Counted from the first letter of the stretch, positions 8,102-17,872 are shown. The stretch: 64,000 nt of DNA from an uncultured Chloroflexota bacterium (GCA_958296175.1 OY282448.1:1279899-1343898); one strand, 5' to 3'. Numbers and translations: made by a program. Notes: generated from the sequence alone by a model not told the origin.

Positions 8102-8860
8102 ATGGAGCCGCTGGACGCGGAGACCGTGCGGCGGGGGTTGCTGGCGCGGGGGTGGGACGTCTCGGTGCGCGCGGCGGGGTGCACGGGGTCGACGCAGGAC
8201 GATGCGGCGGCGGGGTTGCGGGCGGGAGCGGGGCATGGGGCGGTGTTTGCGGCGGAGCGGCAGACGCGCGGGCGCGGGCGGCGCGGGCGGCGCTGGGTGA
8301 CGACGCCGGGCGGGTTGTTGTTTTCGCTGGTTGCGCGCGGCGCGGCGGCGGGCGGCGGGTGGGTCACGATGGCGGCGGCGGTGGGCGCGGCGCGCGCGCT
8401 GGAGGACTGTACGGGGGCGGCGGCGTCTATCAAGTGGCCGAACGACCTGCTGCTGGGGGGCGCCAAGGTCGGCGGGGTGCTGGTGGAGACGATCGGGCCG
8501 CATGCCGTGGTGGGCGTGGGGCTGAATCTGTTGCAGGGGGCCGGCATCGCGGCCGGGCAGCCCACCGCGGCCGCGGCGGCTTTTGCGCGGCGGCCCATCG
8601 ACCGCAACGAGCTGCTGGCCGCCTGTGCGGCGGGCATCCTGGATTGTCTGGCGGCGCGCGGGCAGGCGCGGGCGGCCGTCGAGCGAACCTGGGCCGAGCG
8701 TTCGGCGGTGCTGGGGCGGCGCGTGGAGGTGACGGGCCGCGCGCGCCGCCGCGGCCGCGTGGAGGGGTTTGGTCCCGACGGCGCGCTGCTGCTGCGAGAT
8801 GCGGCGGGCGCGCTGCACGTCATCCACGCGGGTGACGTGTCGCTGCGGGACGCGGGGTGA
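8102..8860 (+). CDS. birA: Biotin-[acetyl-CoA-carboxylase] ligase
   Basis: A group I biotin protein ligase of about 252 residues, which activates biotin as biotinyl-AMP and attaches it to the carboxylase carrier protein. The biotin-binding loop appears as [11 protein letters not shown] (GRGRxGRxW family motif), followed by the catalytic SIKWPNDLLL segment and GGVLVE. No N-terminal helix-turn-helix is visible, so it should not repress biotin genes itself. The start was placed at ATG 8102 with GGGAGAGG 5 bases upstream; GTG 8069 and ATG 8087 are in frame. The stop overlaps the next gene's GTG start (GTGA). Confidence 0.92.
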   Translation: MEPLDAETVRRGLLARGWDVSVRAAGCTGSTQDDAAAGLRAGAGHGAVFAAERQTRGRGRRGRRWVTTPGGLLFSLVARGAAAGGGWVTMAAAVGAARALEDCTGAAASIKWPNDLLLGGAKVGGVLVETIGPHAVVGVGLNLLQGAGIAAGQPTAAAAAFARRPIDRNELLAACAAGILDCLAARGQARAAVERTWAERSAVLGRRVEVTGRARRRGRVEGFGPDGALLLRDAAGALHVIHAGDVSLRDAG

Positions 8861-11800
8861 CGGCGTTCTGGTCGGGGGGCGGCGGCGGGCGGGGCGGTCG
8901 ATTGGCGTCGACGATGCGGGCGCGCAGCGCGCGCTGGCCGCGGCGGCTGACCGGCGCTCGGGTCGGCGGCGCTCGGGCGCTGGCGCTGGAGGCCGCGGCG
9001 CTGGCGTCGATCCTGGCCGCGGCCGCGGCGCTGCGGCTGGCGGGGCTGGACTGGGACCAGGGGCGGCATCTGCATCCCGACGAGCGGTTTCTCAGTCTGG
9101 TGCTGACCGAGCTGCGGCCGGCGCCCGACCTGTGGACGTATTTCGACCCGGCGCGGTCGCCGCTGAACCCGTTCAACCACGGGATCGACTTCTTCGTCTA
9201 CGGGACGTTTCCGCTGTTCCTGGTGGAAGGGCTGGCGCGGGCGCTGGGCCGCGAGGGCTACGACGCGGCCTATCTGGTGGGACGGGCGCTGTCGGCGCTG
9301 TTCGACGTGGGCACGGTTGCGGCGGTTTGGCTGATCGGGCGCGAGCTGCTGGGGCGCTGGCCGGCGCTGCTGGCCGCGGCGCTGCTGGCGCTGGCCGTGC
9401 ATTCGATCCAGATTGCGCACTTCTTCGCGGTGGACACGTTCGCCACCTTCTTTTCCACGCTGGCGCTGTGGTCGTTGGTGCGGTTTCAGCGGACGGGCGG
9501 GCCGCGGGCGTGGGCTCTGGCGGGCGTTTCCGTCGGCCTGGCCATGGCCAGCAAGTCGAGCGCCGGGCTGCTGCTGGTGTTGGCCGTCGGCTGGTGGATA
9601 TTCGAGGGACTGCGGACGCGCGTGTACGCGGAGCGCGGCTGGGGCGGCCGCCGCTGGGCCTGGCTGGCGCATCTGGGCGCGTTTCTGGCGCTGGCGGCAC
9701 TGACGTTCCGCCTGTTTCAGCCGTATGCGTTTGCCAGCGCGTCCCCGCTGGATTGGCGGCTGTCGCGCGAGTTCGCGGGCGCGCTGGCGCAGCAGCAGGC
9801 CATTCAGTCGGGAGCGTTCGACTGGCCGCCGGGGGTGCAATGGGCGGGCACGGCGCCCTGGCTCTATCCGCTGGAACAGATCGTGCGCTGGGGCGCCGGC
9901 CCTGGGTTTGGCCTGGCGGCGCTGGCCGGCCTGGCGCTGGCCGCCGCGGTTGCCTGGCGGGAACGCCGCCATCCGCTGGCCTTGCCGCTGGCCTGGGGCG
10001 CGCTGGGGTTTGCGGTTCCCGGCGCGTTCGTGCTCAAGACCATGCGGTATTTCCATCCGGTCTACCCGGTGCTGGCGCTGGTGACGGCCTGGATGTTTGC
10101 CTGGCTCTGGGCGCGGCGGCGTCGGCCGGTGCTGGGCGTCCGCGGCGTAGGCGCGCTGCTCACGGCCGCGGCGCTGGCGGGGGTGCTGACCGCCGCGCTG
10201 CTGTGGACGCTGGCGTTCGTGCAGATTTACGGGCGGGACCACGCGCGCGTGGAGGCCTCGCGCTTCATCTACCAGCACGTGCCGGCCGGGGCGGCCATCG
10301 CGGTGGAGCACTGGGACGACGCGCTGCCGCTGCCGCTGCCGGGTTTCGATCCTGGCCGCTATACGCGGCGGGAGCTGCGCGTCTTCGAGCGGGACAGCGA
10401 GGCCAAGCGCGCCCACCTGCTGGAGGTGCTGGGCGCGAGCGGCGTGGTGGTGCTGTCCAGCGACCGCGGGGCGGCCGCGATTCCGCGCATGCCGCAGCGG
10501 TATCCGCTGACGCGCGCGTATTACGCGGCTTTGCAGGACGGCTCGCTTGGTTTCGACCTGCTGGCCAGGTTCACGTCGCGCCCGTCGCTCGGCGCCTGGG
10601 TCATCGACGACCGCCAGGCCGAGGAAGCGTTCACGGTCTACGACCATCCCACGGTGTCGATCTACGTCCGGCGCGCGGGGGCAACGGCGGCGGACGTGCA
10701 GCGCCGCCTGGGGCCGGTGGACGTGCGCGGCGCGGTGGACGTGCTGCCGCGCGACGCCGTCGTGCGGCGCACCGATCAGACGCCCGAGGAAGCCGCGCGC
10801 ACGGCGGCCGAGGCCGGGTGGCCGTCCCAGTTCGAGCAGCGTCCGCTGCGCGGCCCGGGCGCGGCGCTTGCGTGGTTCGCGGCGCTGTGGCTGGCGGGAA
10901 TGCTGACCTGGCCGCTGCTCTGGCCGGCGCTGCGGCGGCTGCCCGACCGCGGCTATGCGGCGGCGCGCGTGCTGGGGCCGGCGGTGGTTGCCTTTCCGGC
11001 CTGGTGGCTGGCGAGTCTGGGGCTGGTCAGGTTCGACGCGCCGCTGGTGCTGGGCTGCGCCGCGGTTCTGGCGGCGCTTGCGGCCGCGGCGCTCTGGCGC
11101 CGCCGGGCGGAGGTGCGGGCGCCGCTGGCTGCGGCGCTGGGGCTGATTGCGGCCACGGAGGCGCTGGCCGCGGCGGCTTTTCTGGTCATGCTGCTGCTGC
11201 GGGCGCGCAATCCCGACCTCTGGCACCCGGTCTTCGGCGGCGAGAAACCCATGGACTTTGCCCACCTGAACGCCGTGATGCGCAGTCCGGGGTTTCCGCC
11301 GCACGACCCCTGGTTTGCGGGGAGCCGCCTGAACTACTACTACGGCGGCCACGTGCCGACTGCGGGTCTGGCCAAGACGCTGGGCACGCCGCCGGCGACG
11401 GCCTACAACCTGGCGATTGCCAGCGCGTTCGGGGCGGCGGCCACGGCGGTGTTCGGAGCGGCGGCGGCGGCATGGTTGGCGGCGGGGCGGAGGTTGGGCG
11501 GGGGTGGGTGCGAGGGGAAGAACCGTCCGTCGAGGCGGCGCTGGCTGGCGGCGGTTGGCGTGGGGCTGGCGGGGGTGGCGCTGACGCTGCTGGCGGGCAA
11601 TCTGCACTCCATCGTGCAGCTGGCGGCGCTGGCGCAGCGTGCGGCAGGCGCGGAGGGCGTTGGTCTGCTGGCCGCGCCGGGCGTGCTGGTTGGCGGCGAC
11701 CTGGCGCGGGAGTTCGACTTCTGGGCCGCAACGCGCGTGCTGCCCGACACCGTCAACGAGTTCCCCTGGTTCACCTTCATGTACGGCGACTTGCACCCGC

Positions 11801-13242
11801 ACCTGATGAACCTGGCCAACACGGCCGCGGCGCTGCTGGGGTGCGCGGCGCTGCTGGGTCTGGGCGAACGCGCACGCCGCGGGCGGAGAGACGGGCGGCG
11901 CGCGTGGATTGGCGTGCTTGCGCTGCAAACCTTCGTGTTGGGGCTGCACCGCGTGACGAACCCCTGGGACTATCCGACTTCCACGGTCGTCACGGCGGCC
12001 GTGCTGGCCTATGTGCTGTGGCGCAGCCGCCGGCTGGGTGCGCGCGCCGCGGCGGCGGCCGGCATTGGCGCCGCGGTGCTGCTGCCGGCGCTCACGCAGG
12101 CGCTGTTCTGGCCGTTTCACGCCGCATACGTGGACTTCTTTGGCGGATGGGACCCCACGCCGGCAACGACCCCGGCCGCGCGCTGGCTGCTGGTCTTTGG
12201 CCTGCCGGCGGCCGTGCTGGCCACCTACGCGGCGGTGGTGCTGGCCGCGTCGCTGCGCCGGGCCGAACCTGGGGCGCGCCGCGGATGGCTGGCGGCGCTG
12301 ACGGTGTCGGGCGCGTGCATCGCGGCGGGGCTGCTGGGGTCGGGGTTCGACTGGTCGACGCGCGCGCTGCTGGCCGGGTTGCTGGGCCTGGCCGCGGCGG
12401 CCGCCTGGCAGGCGCGCGCCCGGCCTGCGCGGCTGGCGCCGCTGGCCTGCCTGTTGGCCGGCCTGGGTCTCACGGCAATCCCTGAAGTCGTGGTGGTGCG
12501 CGACGACATCGGGCGGCTCAACACGGTGTTCAAGACCTATCTGCAAGCCTGGATGCTGCTGGGTCTGGGCGCCGCGCTTGCCCTGCCGGTGCTGTTGCAG
12601 AGCCTGGCGCGCGTCCGCCGCCGGCGGTTCGCATGGCTGCGCCTCGTGTGGGCTGGCGGGCTGAGTCTGCTGGCCGCCGCCGCGCTGGCCTACCCGCTGC
12701 TGGCCACGCCGCACAAGCTGAGCCTGCGCATTCAGCCGCTGCCCGACACGCTGGACGGCGAAGCGTTCATGGACGGCGGGCGCATCTCGGACCCGGACGG
12801 CGGCCCCATCGACCTCAGCGCCGACTGGCACGCCATCCGGTGGCTGCGCGCCAACGTGCCGGGCGCGCCTGTGGTGGCGGAAACGCCCACCACGATCTAC
12901 CGCTGGGGCGGCCGCGTGGCGGTGTACACCGGCCTTCCGTCGGTGATCGCCTGGGACTGGCACGCCAAACAGCAGCACTGGGGCTACGTGCACGAGGCGG
13001 AGGCCCGCTTCGACGACGCGCGCGAGCTGTTTGCCACTCCCGACCTGCAACGCGCGCGCGCCCTGCTCTCGACGTATAACGTTGGCTTGGTCTACGTTGG
13101 CGAACTGGAGCGGGCGCTGTATCCGGCGGCATCGCTGGCGAAGTTCGACCGCATGGCGCCGCTGGGCGTTCGTGCGGTATACCGCGATGGGCGTACGGTG
13201 ATCTACCGCGTTCACCCCGGCGGCGCGCCGGCGGTAGGGTAG
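8857..13242 (+). CDS. Giant membrane protein: PMT-like glycosyltransferase fused to YYY (DUF2298) domain
   Basis: A 1,461-residue polytopic membrane protein. The N-terminal half resembles PMT/ArnT-type GT-C glycosyltransferases: HPDE at residues 73-76 in the first extracytoplasmic loop, many hydrophobic helices, and a soluble part near residues 460-640. The C-terminal half carries the NYYYGG motif (826-831) and later features (TVNEFPWFTFMYGDLHPHLM) of the Chloroflexi/Archaea YYY family, DUF2298, of unknown function. Both halves look like GT-C enzymes, so a role in cell-envelope or lipid-linked glycosylation is likely but inferred. The start is GTG 8857 overlapping the birA stop; ATG 8914 is an alternative. 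The long open frame on the opposite strand is a GC-bias shadow. Confidence 0.85.
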   Translation: MTAFWSGGGGGRGGRLASTMRARSARWPRRLTGARVGGARALALEAAALASILAAAAALRLAGLDWDQGRHLHPDERFLSLVLTELRPAPDLWTYFDPARSPLNPFNHGIDFFVYGTFPLFLVEGLARALGREGYDAAYLVGRALSALFDVGTVAAVWLIGRELLGRWPALLAAALLALAVHSIQIAHFFAVDTFATFFSTLALWSLVRFQRTGGPRAWALAGVSVGLAMASKSSAGLLLVLAVGWWIFEGLRTRVYAERGWGGRRWAWLAHLGAFLALAALTFRLFQPYAFASASPLDWRLSREFAGALAQQQAIQSGAFDWPPGVQWAGTAPWLYPLEQIVRWGAGPGFGLAALAGLALAAAVAWRERRHPLALPLAWGALGFAVPGAFVLKTMRYFHPVYPVLALVTAWMFAWLWARRRRPVLGVRGVGALLTAAALAGVLTAALLWTLAFVQIYGRDHARVEASRFIYQHVPAGAAIAVEHWDDALPLPLPGFDPGRYTRRELRVFERDSEAKRAHLLEVLGASGVVVLSSDRGAAAIPRMPQRYPLTRAYYAALQDGSLGFDLLARFTSRPSLGAWVIDDRQAEEAFTVYDHPTVSIYVRRAGATAADVQRRLGPVDVRGAVDVLPRDAVVRRTDQTPEEAARTAAEAGWPSQFEQRPLRGPGAALAWFAALWLAGMLTWPLLWPALRRLPDRGYAAARVLGPAVVAFPAWWLASLGLVRFDAPLVLGCAAVLAALAAAALWRRRAEVRAPLAAALGLIAATEALAAAAFLVMLLLRARNPDLWHPVFGGEKPMDFAHLNAVMRSPGFPPHDPWFAGSRLNYYYGGHVPTAGLAKTLGTPPATAYNLAIASAFGAAATAVFGAAAAAWLAAGRRLGGGGCEGKNRPSRRRWLAAVGVGLAGVALTLLAGNLHSIVQLAALAQRAAGAEGVGLLAAPGVLVGGDLAREFDFWAATRVLPDTVNEFPWFTFMYGDLHPHLMNLANTAAALLGCAALLGLGERARRGRRDGRRAWIGVLALQTFVLGLHRVTNPWDYPTSTVVTAAVLAYVLWRSRRLGARAAAAAGIGAAVLLPALTQALFWPFHAAYVDFFGGWDPTPATTPAARWLLVFGLPAAVLATYAAVVLAASLRRAEPGARRGWLAALTVSGACIAAGLLGSGFDWSTRALLAGLLGLAAAAAWQARARPARLAPLACLLAGLGLTAIPEVVVVRDDIGRLNTVFKTYLQAWMLLGLGAALALPVLLQSLARVRRRRFAWLRLVWAGGLSLLAAAALAYPLLATPHKLSLRIQPLPDTLDGEAFMDGGRISDPDGGPIDLSADWHAIRWLRANVPGAPVVAETPTTIYRWGGRVAVYTGLPSVIAWDWHAKQQHWGYVHEAEARFDDARELFATPDLQRARALLSTYNVGLVYVGELERALYPAASLAKFDRMAPLGVRAVYRDGRTVIYRVHPGGAPAVG

Positions 13243-13289
13243 ACAGGTTGGGCGCCGCGGCCGCGGGACGGCGCGTGAGGAGTGGTGGG

Positions 13290-13649
13290 ATGGCTGCGCA
13301 ACTGCTGAGCCGCGTGGTGATACAACAGATCACCCAGCGCGTGTTGCAGAGCGTCTTGCAGCAGCTGCCCGAGCGCCTGGCGCGCGCGGAGCCCGGCGAG
13401 GCAGGCCCCAGCGCGGCGGGTTCGGTCCCTTCCGACCTGGCCCGCATGAACGCGCTTGCCATCGGCCAGGTGCGCACCGAGCTGGGCCGCACGACGGCGC
13501 GCGTCGACCGCACCGACGCGCGGCTGGCCGAGCTGGAACGGCGCACGGGCTGGCGGCGCACGGCGGTGATGGTCGGGACGGCGCTGGCGGCCTACGCCGT
13601 TGGCTTTGGCACCGCCGCCGCGCTGGTGGCGCTGGGCGCGCTGGGGTGA
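13290..13649 (+). CDS. Small C-tail membrane protein, unknown function
   Basis: A 119-residue protein that starts at ATG 13290 after a GAGGAG-like site. The N-terminal 30 residues form an amphipathic helix rich in Gln, Val and Leu. The middle (residues 55-85) looks coiled coil (LGRTTARVDRTDARLAELER), and the last 28 residues form one membrane helix (AVMVGTALAAYAVGFGTAAA). It lies just after the giant YYY protein. No family was recognised; it could be a membrane-anchored adaptor. Confidence 0.6.
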   Translation: MAAQLLSRVVIQQITQRVLQSVLQQLPERLARAEPGEAGPSAAGSVPSDLARMNALAIGQVRTELGRTTARVDRTDARLAELERRTGWRRTAVMVGTALAAYAVGFGTAAALVALGALG

Positions 13650-13761
13650 ACGCGCCGGGCCGGCGTGCGGCGGGGAACGCGCATGGCGGCGCTGAGCGCG
13701 CCGGGATGAGCGGCGTCATGCCGTCCGCCGCGCTCTGCGTGCAGCAGCCGCACGTCCACCA

Positions 13762-13848
13762 GCCGCCGCCGCGCGCGCCCCGCCTGCCCTTCGCCGCGGC
13801 CCAGTCGGTCTCGCTGAACGCGCCGCCGCCGCGCGCGCCCCGCTTGCC
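13762..13848. repeat. Direct repeat of ~27 bp, 60 bases apart
   Basis: Two near-identical GC-rich copies (13762-13788 and 13822-13848) lie in the 267-base gap between the small membrane protein and the cysteine-cluster gene. An 87-codon frame crosses them, but it has no clear start signal or protein character, so the gap is treated as non-coding. Confidence 0.5.
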
Positions 13849-13916
13849 GCCGCCTGGCGAGCGCCTCCAGCCGCTGCCGGGCCGGCCGGCGTCTCCGAGC
13901 GTGCACTGAGCGCCTC

Positions 13917-14639
13917 ATGCCCACCGACCTGAGCCGTGCCTTCGAGCAGGTGACCGCGGCCGTGGGCGGCGGCGCCAACCTCATCGCCACGCTGGAGGTG
14001 GTGGACACCTTGAACGAGATGGTGGAAGGCGTGCACCCGGTCCTGCGCTGCCCGCCGACCTGCTCGCGCTGCTGCAACTACCAGCTGTTCGTGAGCGAGG
14101 AAGAGTGGGCGCTGGTGCTGCGGGCGCTGCATGCGGACGCCGCGCCCGCGGCGCGGCGGCGCATCGTGCGTGGAGCGCGGCGGATGTTGGACCGCAAGCG
14201 CGGCCCGCTGGCGCGTGCGCTGCGCGCGCGCGATTTGGAGGCCATGAGCGCCGCCATTGCCCGCCTCAATTCGCAGCGCCGCCACACCTGCGTGCTGCTC
14301 AGCGCCGACGGCCGCTGCACGGCCTACGCCGGCCGCCCCATGCTCTGCCGCGCCTACGGGCGCGTGACGCACACCTACGACGAACCCATGCTGTGCAAAA
14401 TCTTCACCGACCGGCTGCACGCCGCCGGCCGGACGCACCACGACCTGCAGCTCACGGACTTCGGCCCCGTGCGCGACGCCTACCTGCGCGGCGGTCCCGA
14501 CGACCTGCGCTGGAGCGCGCTGGCGGTGTTCGTGCTGCTGCACGCCGCGGACGACGGCGATCTGCGGCCGGACCCCGCGCCGCTGCCGCGCGACGGCAGT
14601 TGGCCGGCGCTGACCCGTTTCGAAATGGCGCGCCTCTGA
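13917..14639 (+). CDS. YkgJ-type cysteine cluster protein
   Basis: A 240-residue protein with the CxxCxxCC/YkgJ metal-binding arrangement. PPTCSRCCNY appears near residues 42-51, then CTAYAGRPMLCRAYGR near 132-147, and MLCKIF soon after. Such proteins bind Zn or an Fe-S cluster and are usually of unknown function. The start is ATG 13917. The gene is followed by selB with a 59-base gap on the same strand, which may mean co-transcription, but nothing in the sequence ties it to selenium metabolism. Confidence 0.82.
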   Translation: MPTDLSRAFEQVTAAVGGGANLIATLEVVDTLNEMVEGVHPVLRCPPTCSRCCNYQLFVSEEEWALVLRALHADAAPAARRRIVRGARRMLDRKRGPLARALRARDLEAMSAAIARLNSQRRHTCVLLSADGRCTAYAGRPMLCRAYGRVTHTYDEPMLCKIFTDRLHAAGRTHHDLQLTDFGPVRDAYLRGGPDDLRWSALAVFVLLHAADDGDLRPDPAPLPRDGSWPALTRFEMARL

Positions 14640-14698
14640 GCCGCCGACGGCGCACCGCCCGCCAGGCGGCGGCCCCGCGTCCCCACGCGCCCGCGCCG

Positions 14699-16579
14699 AT
14701 GACCGTGGCCACCGCGGGCCACGTGGACCACGGCAAGTCCACGCTCATCGAGGCGCTCACGTCCATCCACCCCGACCGTCTGGCGGAGGAACAGGCGCGC
14801 GGCATGACCATCGACCTCGGCTTTGCCTGGTTCACCCTGCCCAGCGGCCGCGACGTCTCCATCGTGGACGTGCCCGGCCACGAGCGCTTCGTGCACAACA
14901 TGCTGGCCGGCGTGGGCGGGGTGGACGCCGTGCTGCTGGTGGTGGCCGCCGACGAGGGCGTGATGCCGCAAACGCGCGAGCATCTGGACATCATCGACCT
15001 GCTGGACGTCGACGCCGGCGTCGTGGCGCTGACCAAAGCCGACCTCGTGGACGAGGAATGGGCCGACCTGATTGCCGAGGACGTGCGCGACGTCCTGGCC
15101 GGCCGCCGGCTGGCGCAGGCGCCGCTGGTGCGCGTTGCGGCGCCCGTGGGCCGCGGGCTGTCCGACCTGACCCGCGCCCTGGACGCCGTGCTGACGCGCC
15201 GCCGGCGTGCGGCGGCCGGCGGCGCGCGCCTGCCCGTGGACCGCGTCTTCACCATGCCCGGCTTTGGCACGGTGGTCACCGGCACCCTGGCGGGCGGGGA
15301 GCTGCGGGTCGGCGATCAGCCGGTCGTCGTTCCCGGCGGCCGCCGCGTGCGCATTCGCGGCGTGCAGTCGCACCGCGAAGAGCTGGATGCCGCGCCGCCG
15401 GGGCGCCGTGTGGCCGTGAACCTCAGCGGGCTGAGCCGCGACCAGATCGAACGCGGCAGCGTGCTGGCGGCTCCGGGGGCGGTGATCGAAACCCGCCGCG
15501 TCGACGCCCGCCTGCGCATGCTGGCCTCCGCGCCGCGCGCGCTCAAACCTGGCGAGCTGGCGGCGTTTCACAGCGGAACTTCCGCCCGCGTGGCGCGGCT
15601 GCGGCTGCTGGAGGCCGACCCCATCCCGCCCGGCGGCGCCGGCTGGGTGCAATGGCGGCTCGACGAGCCCACGGCCTTGCGCCGCGGCGACCGCTACGTG
15701 GTGAGGCGGCTTTCGCCCGCCGTGACCATTGGCGGCGGAACCATCGTGCGCGCCGCGGCGCGCCACGCGCCGCGCGGCGACCCGCGCGTGCTGGCCGCGC
15801 TGGAACGCGCGTCCGAGGGCGACCCCGCGTCGCTGGTGCGCGCCGCGCTCGCCCGCCAGATTCTGCCGCAGGCCGAGATCGCCCGCCGCGCCGAGCTGGA
15901 CGAGGCCGTCGTGCAGCACACGGTGGCGCAGCTCCAGGCGGCAGGCGAACTGCACGCGCTGCGAACCTGCGTGGGCGCGCCCGAGGTGGTGGCGCACGCG
16001 CGCCGGGACCTGCGGGAGGCGCTGCGGGTTTATCACGCGCACGATCCAGGCGCGGAGGGTCTCACCATCGCCGAGCTGGGCCGCCGGGTCGGGCTGCCCC
16101 CGGCGGCGGCCGCCGAACTGGTTGCCGTCGAGACGGCGGCCGGCACGCTGCGCACCCACGCCGCGCGCGTGTCGCTGGCCGCGCACCAGACCCGCCTGGA
16201 CCCGGCCGAGGAACAGGCCGCGCGGCGCCTGCTGGCCGAGCTGGACGCCGGCGGGTTCTCGCCGCCGTCCTTGAAAGCCGCTCTGGCTGCCAGCGGCGCG
16301 TCCGACCGCGTGGCCGCCGCCCTGGCGCGCGACGGACGGCTGATCCTGCTGGAGGGCGACATTGCGCTCTCGCGCGCCGCGTTCGACGCTTGGCTGCGCC
16401 GCGTGCGCCCGCTCTTTGCCGGCGGCGCCGCCGTGACCGTGCGCGACGTGCGCGACACCCTGGGCGCCAGCCGCAAGTACGCGCTGGCGCTGCTGGCCTG
16501 CCTGGACAGCCGCTCCCTCACCCGCCGCGTGGGCGACGCCCGCCGCTGGATCGGCGGCGGCGGGCGCGAGGACATCTAA
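14699..16579 (+). CDS. selB: Selenocysteine-specific elongation factor
   Basis: A 626-residue translational GTPase that delivers Sec-tRNA to recoded UGA codons. G1 is GHVDHGKS at residues 7-14, followed by the switch II motif DVPGHERFVHNML and the G4 motif TKAD. The central part has EF-Tu-like beta-barrel domains, and the C-terminal third has the winged-helix repeats of SelB that bind the SECIS hairpin, ending in a DVRDTLGASRKYALALL segment. The start was chosen at ATG 14699 because the GTPase fold begins at once; the open frame runs far upstream only through GC bias. No selA, selC, selD or UGA-containing selenoprotein was recognised in the window. Confidence 0.93.
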   Translation: MTVATAGHVDHGKSTLIEALTSIHPDRLAEEQARGMTIDLGFAWFTLPSGRDVSIVDVPGHERFVHNMLAGVGGVDAVLLVVAADEGVMPQTREHLDIIDLLDVDAGVVALTKADLVDEEWADLIAEDVRDVLAGRRLAQAPLVRVAAPVGRGLSDLTRALDAVLTRRRRAAAGGARLPVDRVFTMPGFGTVVTGTLAGGELRVGDQPVVVPGGRRVRIRGVQSHREELDAAPPGRRVAVNLSGLSRDQIERGSVLAAPGAVIETRRVDARLRMLASAPRALKPGELAAFHSGTSARVARLRLLEADPIPPGGAGWVQWRLDEPTALRRGDRYVVRRLSPAVTIGGGTIVRAAARHAPRGDPRVLAALERASEGDPASLVRAALARQILPQAEIARRAELDEAVVQHTVAQLQAAGELHALRTCVGAPEVVAHARRDLREALRVYHAHDPGAEGLTIAELGRRVGLPPAAAAELVAVETAAGTLRTHAARVSLAAHQTRLDPAEEQAARRLLAELDAGGFSPPSLKAALAASGASDRVAAALARDGRLILLEGDIALSRAAFDAWLRRVRPLFAGGAAVTVRDVRDTLGASRKYALALLACLDSRSLTRRVGDARRWIGGGGREDI

Positions 16580-16684
16580 CCATGGATGGACGTGCTGGGC
16601 AGGATGAGTGGCATCGAGGACTCGCGGCGGGGGTGAGTGGGGAGGTGAGCGGGGGCGGCGAAGGCGCGGCGCGGCCAGCGGCGC

Positions 16685-17872
16685 TCACGCCGCGGGCAGC
16701 GCGGCAATGCCGGGCAGCTCTCGGCCTTCCAAGAACTCCAGCGTTGCGCCGCCGCCGGTGCTGAGATGGTCCATACGGTTGGCCACCCCCGCGGCCTGCA
16801 CTGCCGCCAGCGCGTCGCCGCCGGCCACCACCACGAACGCGTCCGAGGCGGCCAGCGCGCGCGCCGCGCCCAGCGTGCCCTGGGCGAACGGCGCGTGTTC
16901 GTACATGCCCAGCGGCCCGTTCCACACCACGGTGCCGGCGCGCGCCAGCAGCGCGGCGTAGGCGCGCGTCGTGGCCGGCCCGACGTCCAGCACCATGCTG
17001 TCGTCGGGCACGGCGTCGATCGACACGACCGCCGATGCTGCGTCGGGCGCCGGGGTTCGGGCGGTCACTGCGTCGCTGGGCAGCAGGATGCGGCAGCCCG
17101 AGGCCGCCGCCGCCGCGCGCACCGCCGCCGCCACCGCCGCCTGGCCGGGTTCCACCAGCGAGCGGCCCATGGACGTCCCCGCCGCCGCCAGAAAGGTGTT
17201 GGCAATGCCGCCGCCCAGCAGCAGCGCGTCCACCTGCGCGGCCAGCCGCCGCAGCACCCCAATTTTGTCCGAGGTCTTGGCGCCGCCCAGCAGGGCCACG
17301 TAAGGGCGCGCCGGCGCGCGTGTGGCGCGCGCCAGCGCTTGCAGCTCGGCCAGCAGCAGCGGCCCCGCGGCCGCCGGCAGCAGCGCGGGCACGCCAACCG
17401 TGCTGGCGTGCGCCCGATGCGCGCTCCCGAAGGCATCGTTCACGTAGCAATCGGCCAGCGAGGCCAGGGCGGCGGCGTGGGTCGGATGGTTGCGTTCCTC
17501 GCCTGCGTGAAAGCGCAGGTTTTCCAGCAGCAGCGTCTCGCCCTCGCGCAGCGCGCGCACCGCCGCGGCCGCGGCCGGCCCCGCGCTGTCCGGCGCCAGC
17601 GCCACGGGCGCGTCCAGCAGCTGGCTCAGCCGCGCGGCCACCGGCGCCAGGCCGAGCTCGGGCCGCACGCGCCCGCGCGGGCGGCCCAGGTGCGAGGCCG
17701 CAATCACCCGCGCTCCCCGCGCCCGCAGCCGCGCCAGCGTGGGAACCACCGCCCGCACGCGCGTGTCGTCCCGAATCGCGCTCCCGTCCAGCGGCACGTT
17801 GACGTCGATGCGCACGAACACCCGCCGTCCGGCGACGTCCAAGGCCTCCATGCCGCGGATCACGGCGCACAC
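16685..17872 (-). CDS. pgk: Phosphoglycerate kinase
   Basis: The ATP-generating step of lower glycolysis. The N-terminus has VFVRIDVNVPLD, followed by ASHLGRPRGRV and LLLENLRFHAGEE, with NDAFGSAHRAHAS near residue 145. These are the substrate-binding Arg/His motifs of the N-domain. The C-domain carries the GGGIANTFL and VWNGPLGMYEHAPFAQGT nucleotide-binding segments. The length of 395 residues is typical. The start is annotated at 17872; ATG 17851 is an equally good alternative. The gene follows gap on the same strand with a 58-base gap, a standard gap-pgk operon. Confidence 0.95.
   Translation of the reverse strand: MCAVIRGMEALDVAGRRVFVRIDVNVPLDGSAIRDDTRVRAVVPTLARLRARGARVIAASHLGRPRGRVRPELGLAPVAARLSQLLDAPVALAPDSAGPAAAAAVRALREGETLLLENLRFHAGEERNHPTHAAALASLADCYVNDAFGSAHRAHASTVGVPALLPAAAGPLLLAELQALARATRAPARPYVALLGGAKTSDKIGVLRRLAAQVDALLLGGGIANTFLAAAGTSMGRSLVEPGQAAVAAAVRAAAAASGCRILLPSDAVTARTPAPDAASAVVSIDAVPDDSMVLDVGPATTRAYAALLARAGTVVWNGPLGMYEHAPFAQGTLGAARALAASDAFVVVAGGDALAAVQAAGVANRMDHLSTGGGATLEFLEGRELPGIAALPAA

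Noticed and set aside
7996..13215. A 1,739-codon open frame on the minus strand opposite birA and the YYY protein
   Set aside because: It is Arg/Pro/Gln-rich low-complexity sequence with no domain. It arises because the true plus-strand genes have GC-rich third positions, which remove stops on the other strand.
13646..13909. 87-codon Pro/Ala/Arg-rich frame after the small membrane protein
   Set aside because: It is built around a GC-rich direct repeat with no start signal of its own. It is more likely non-coding.
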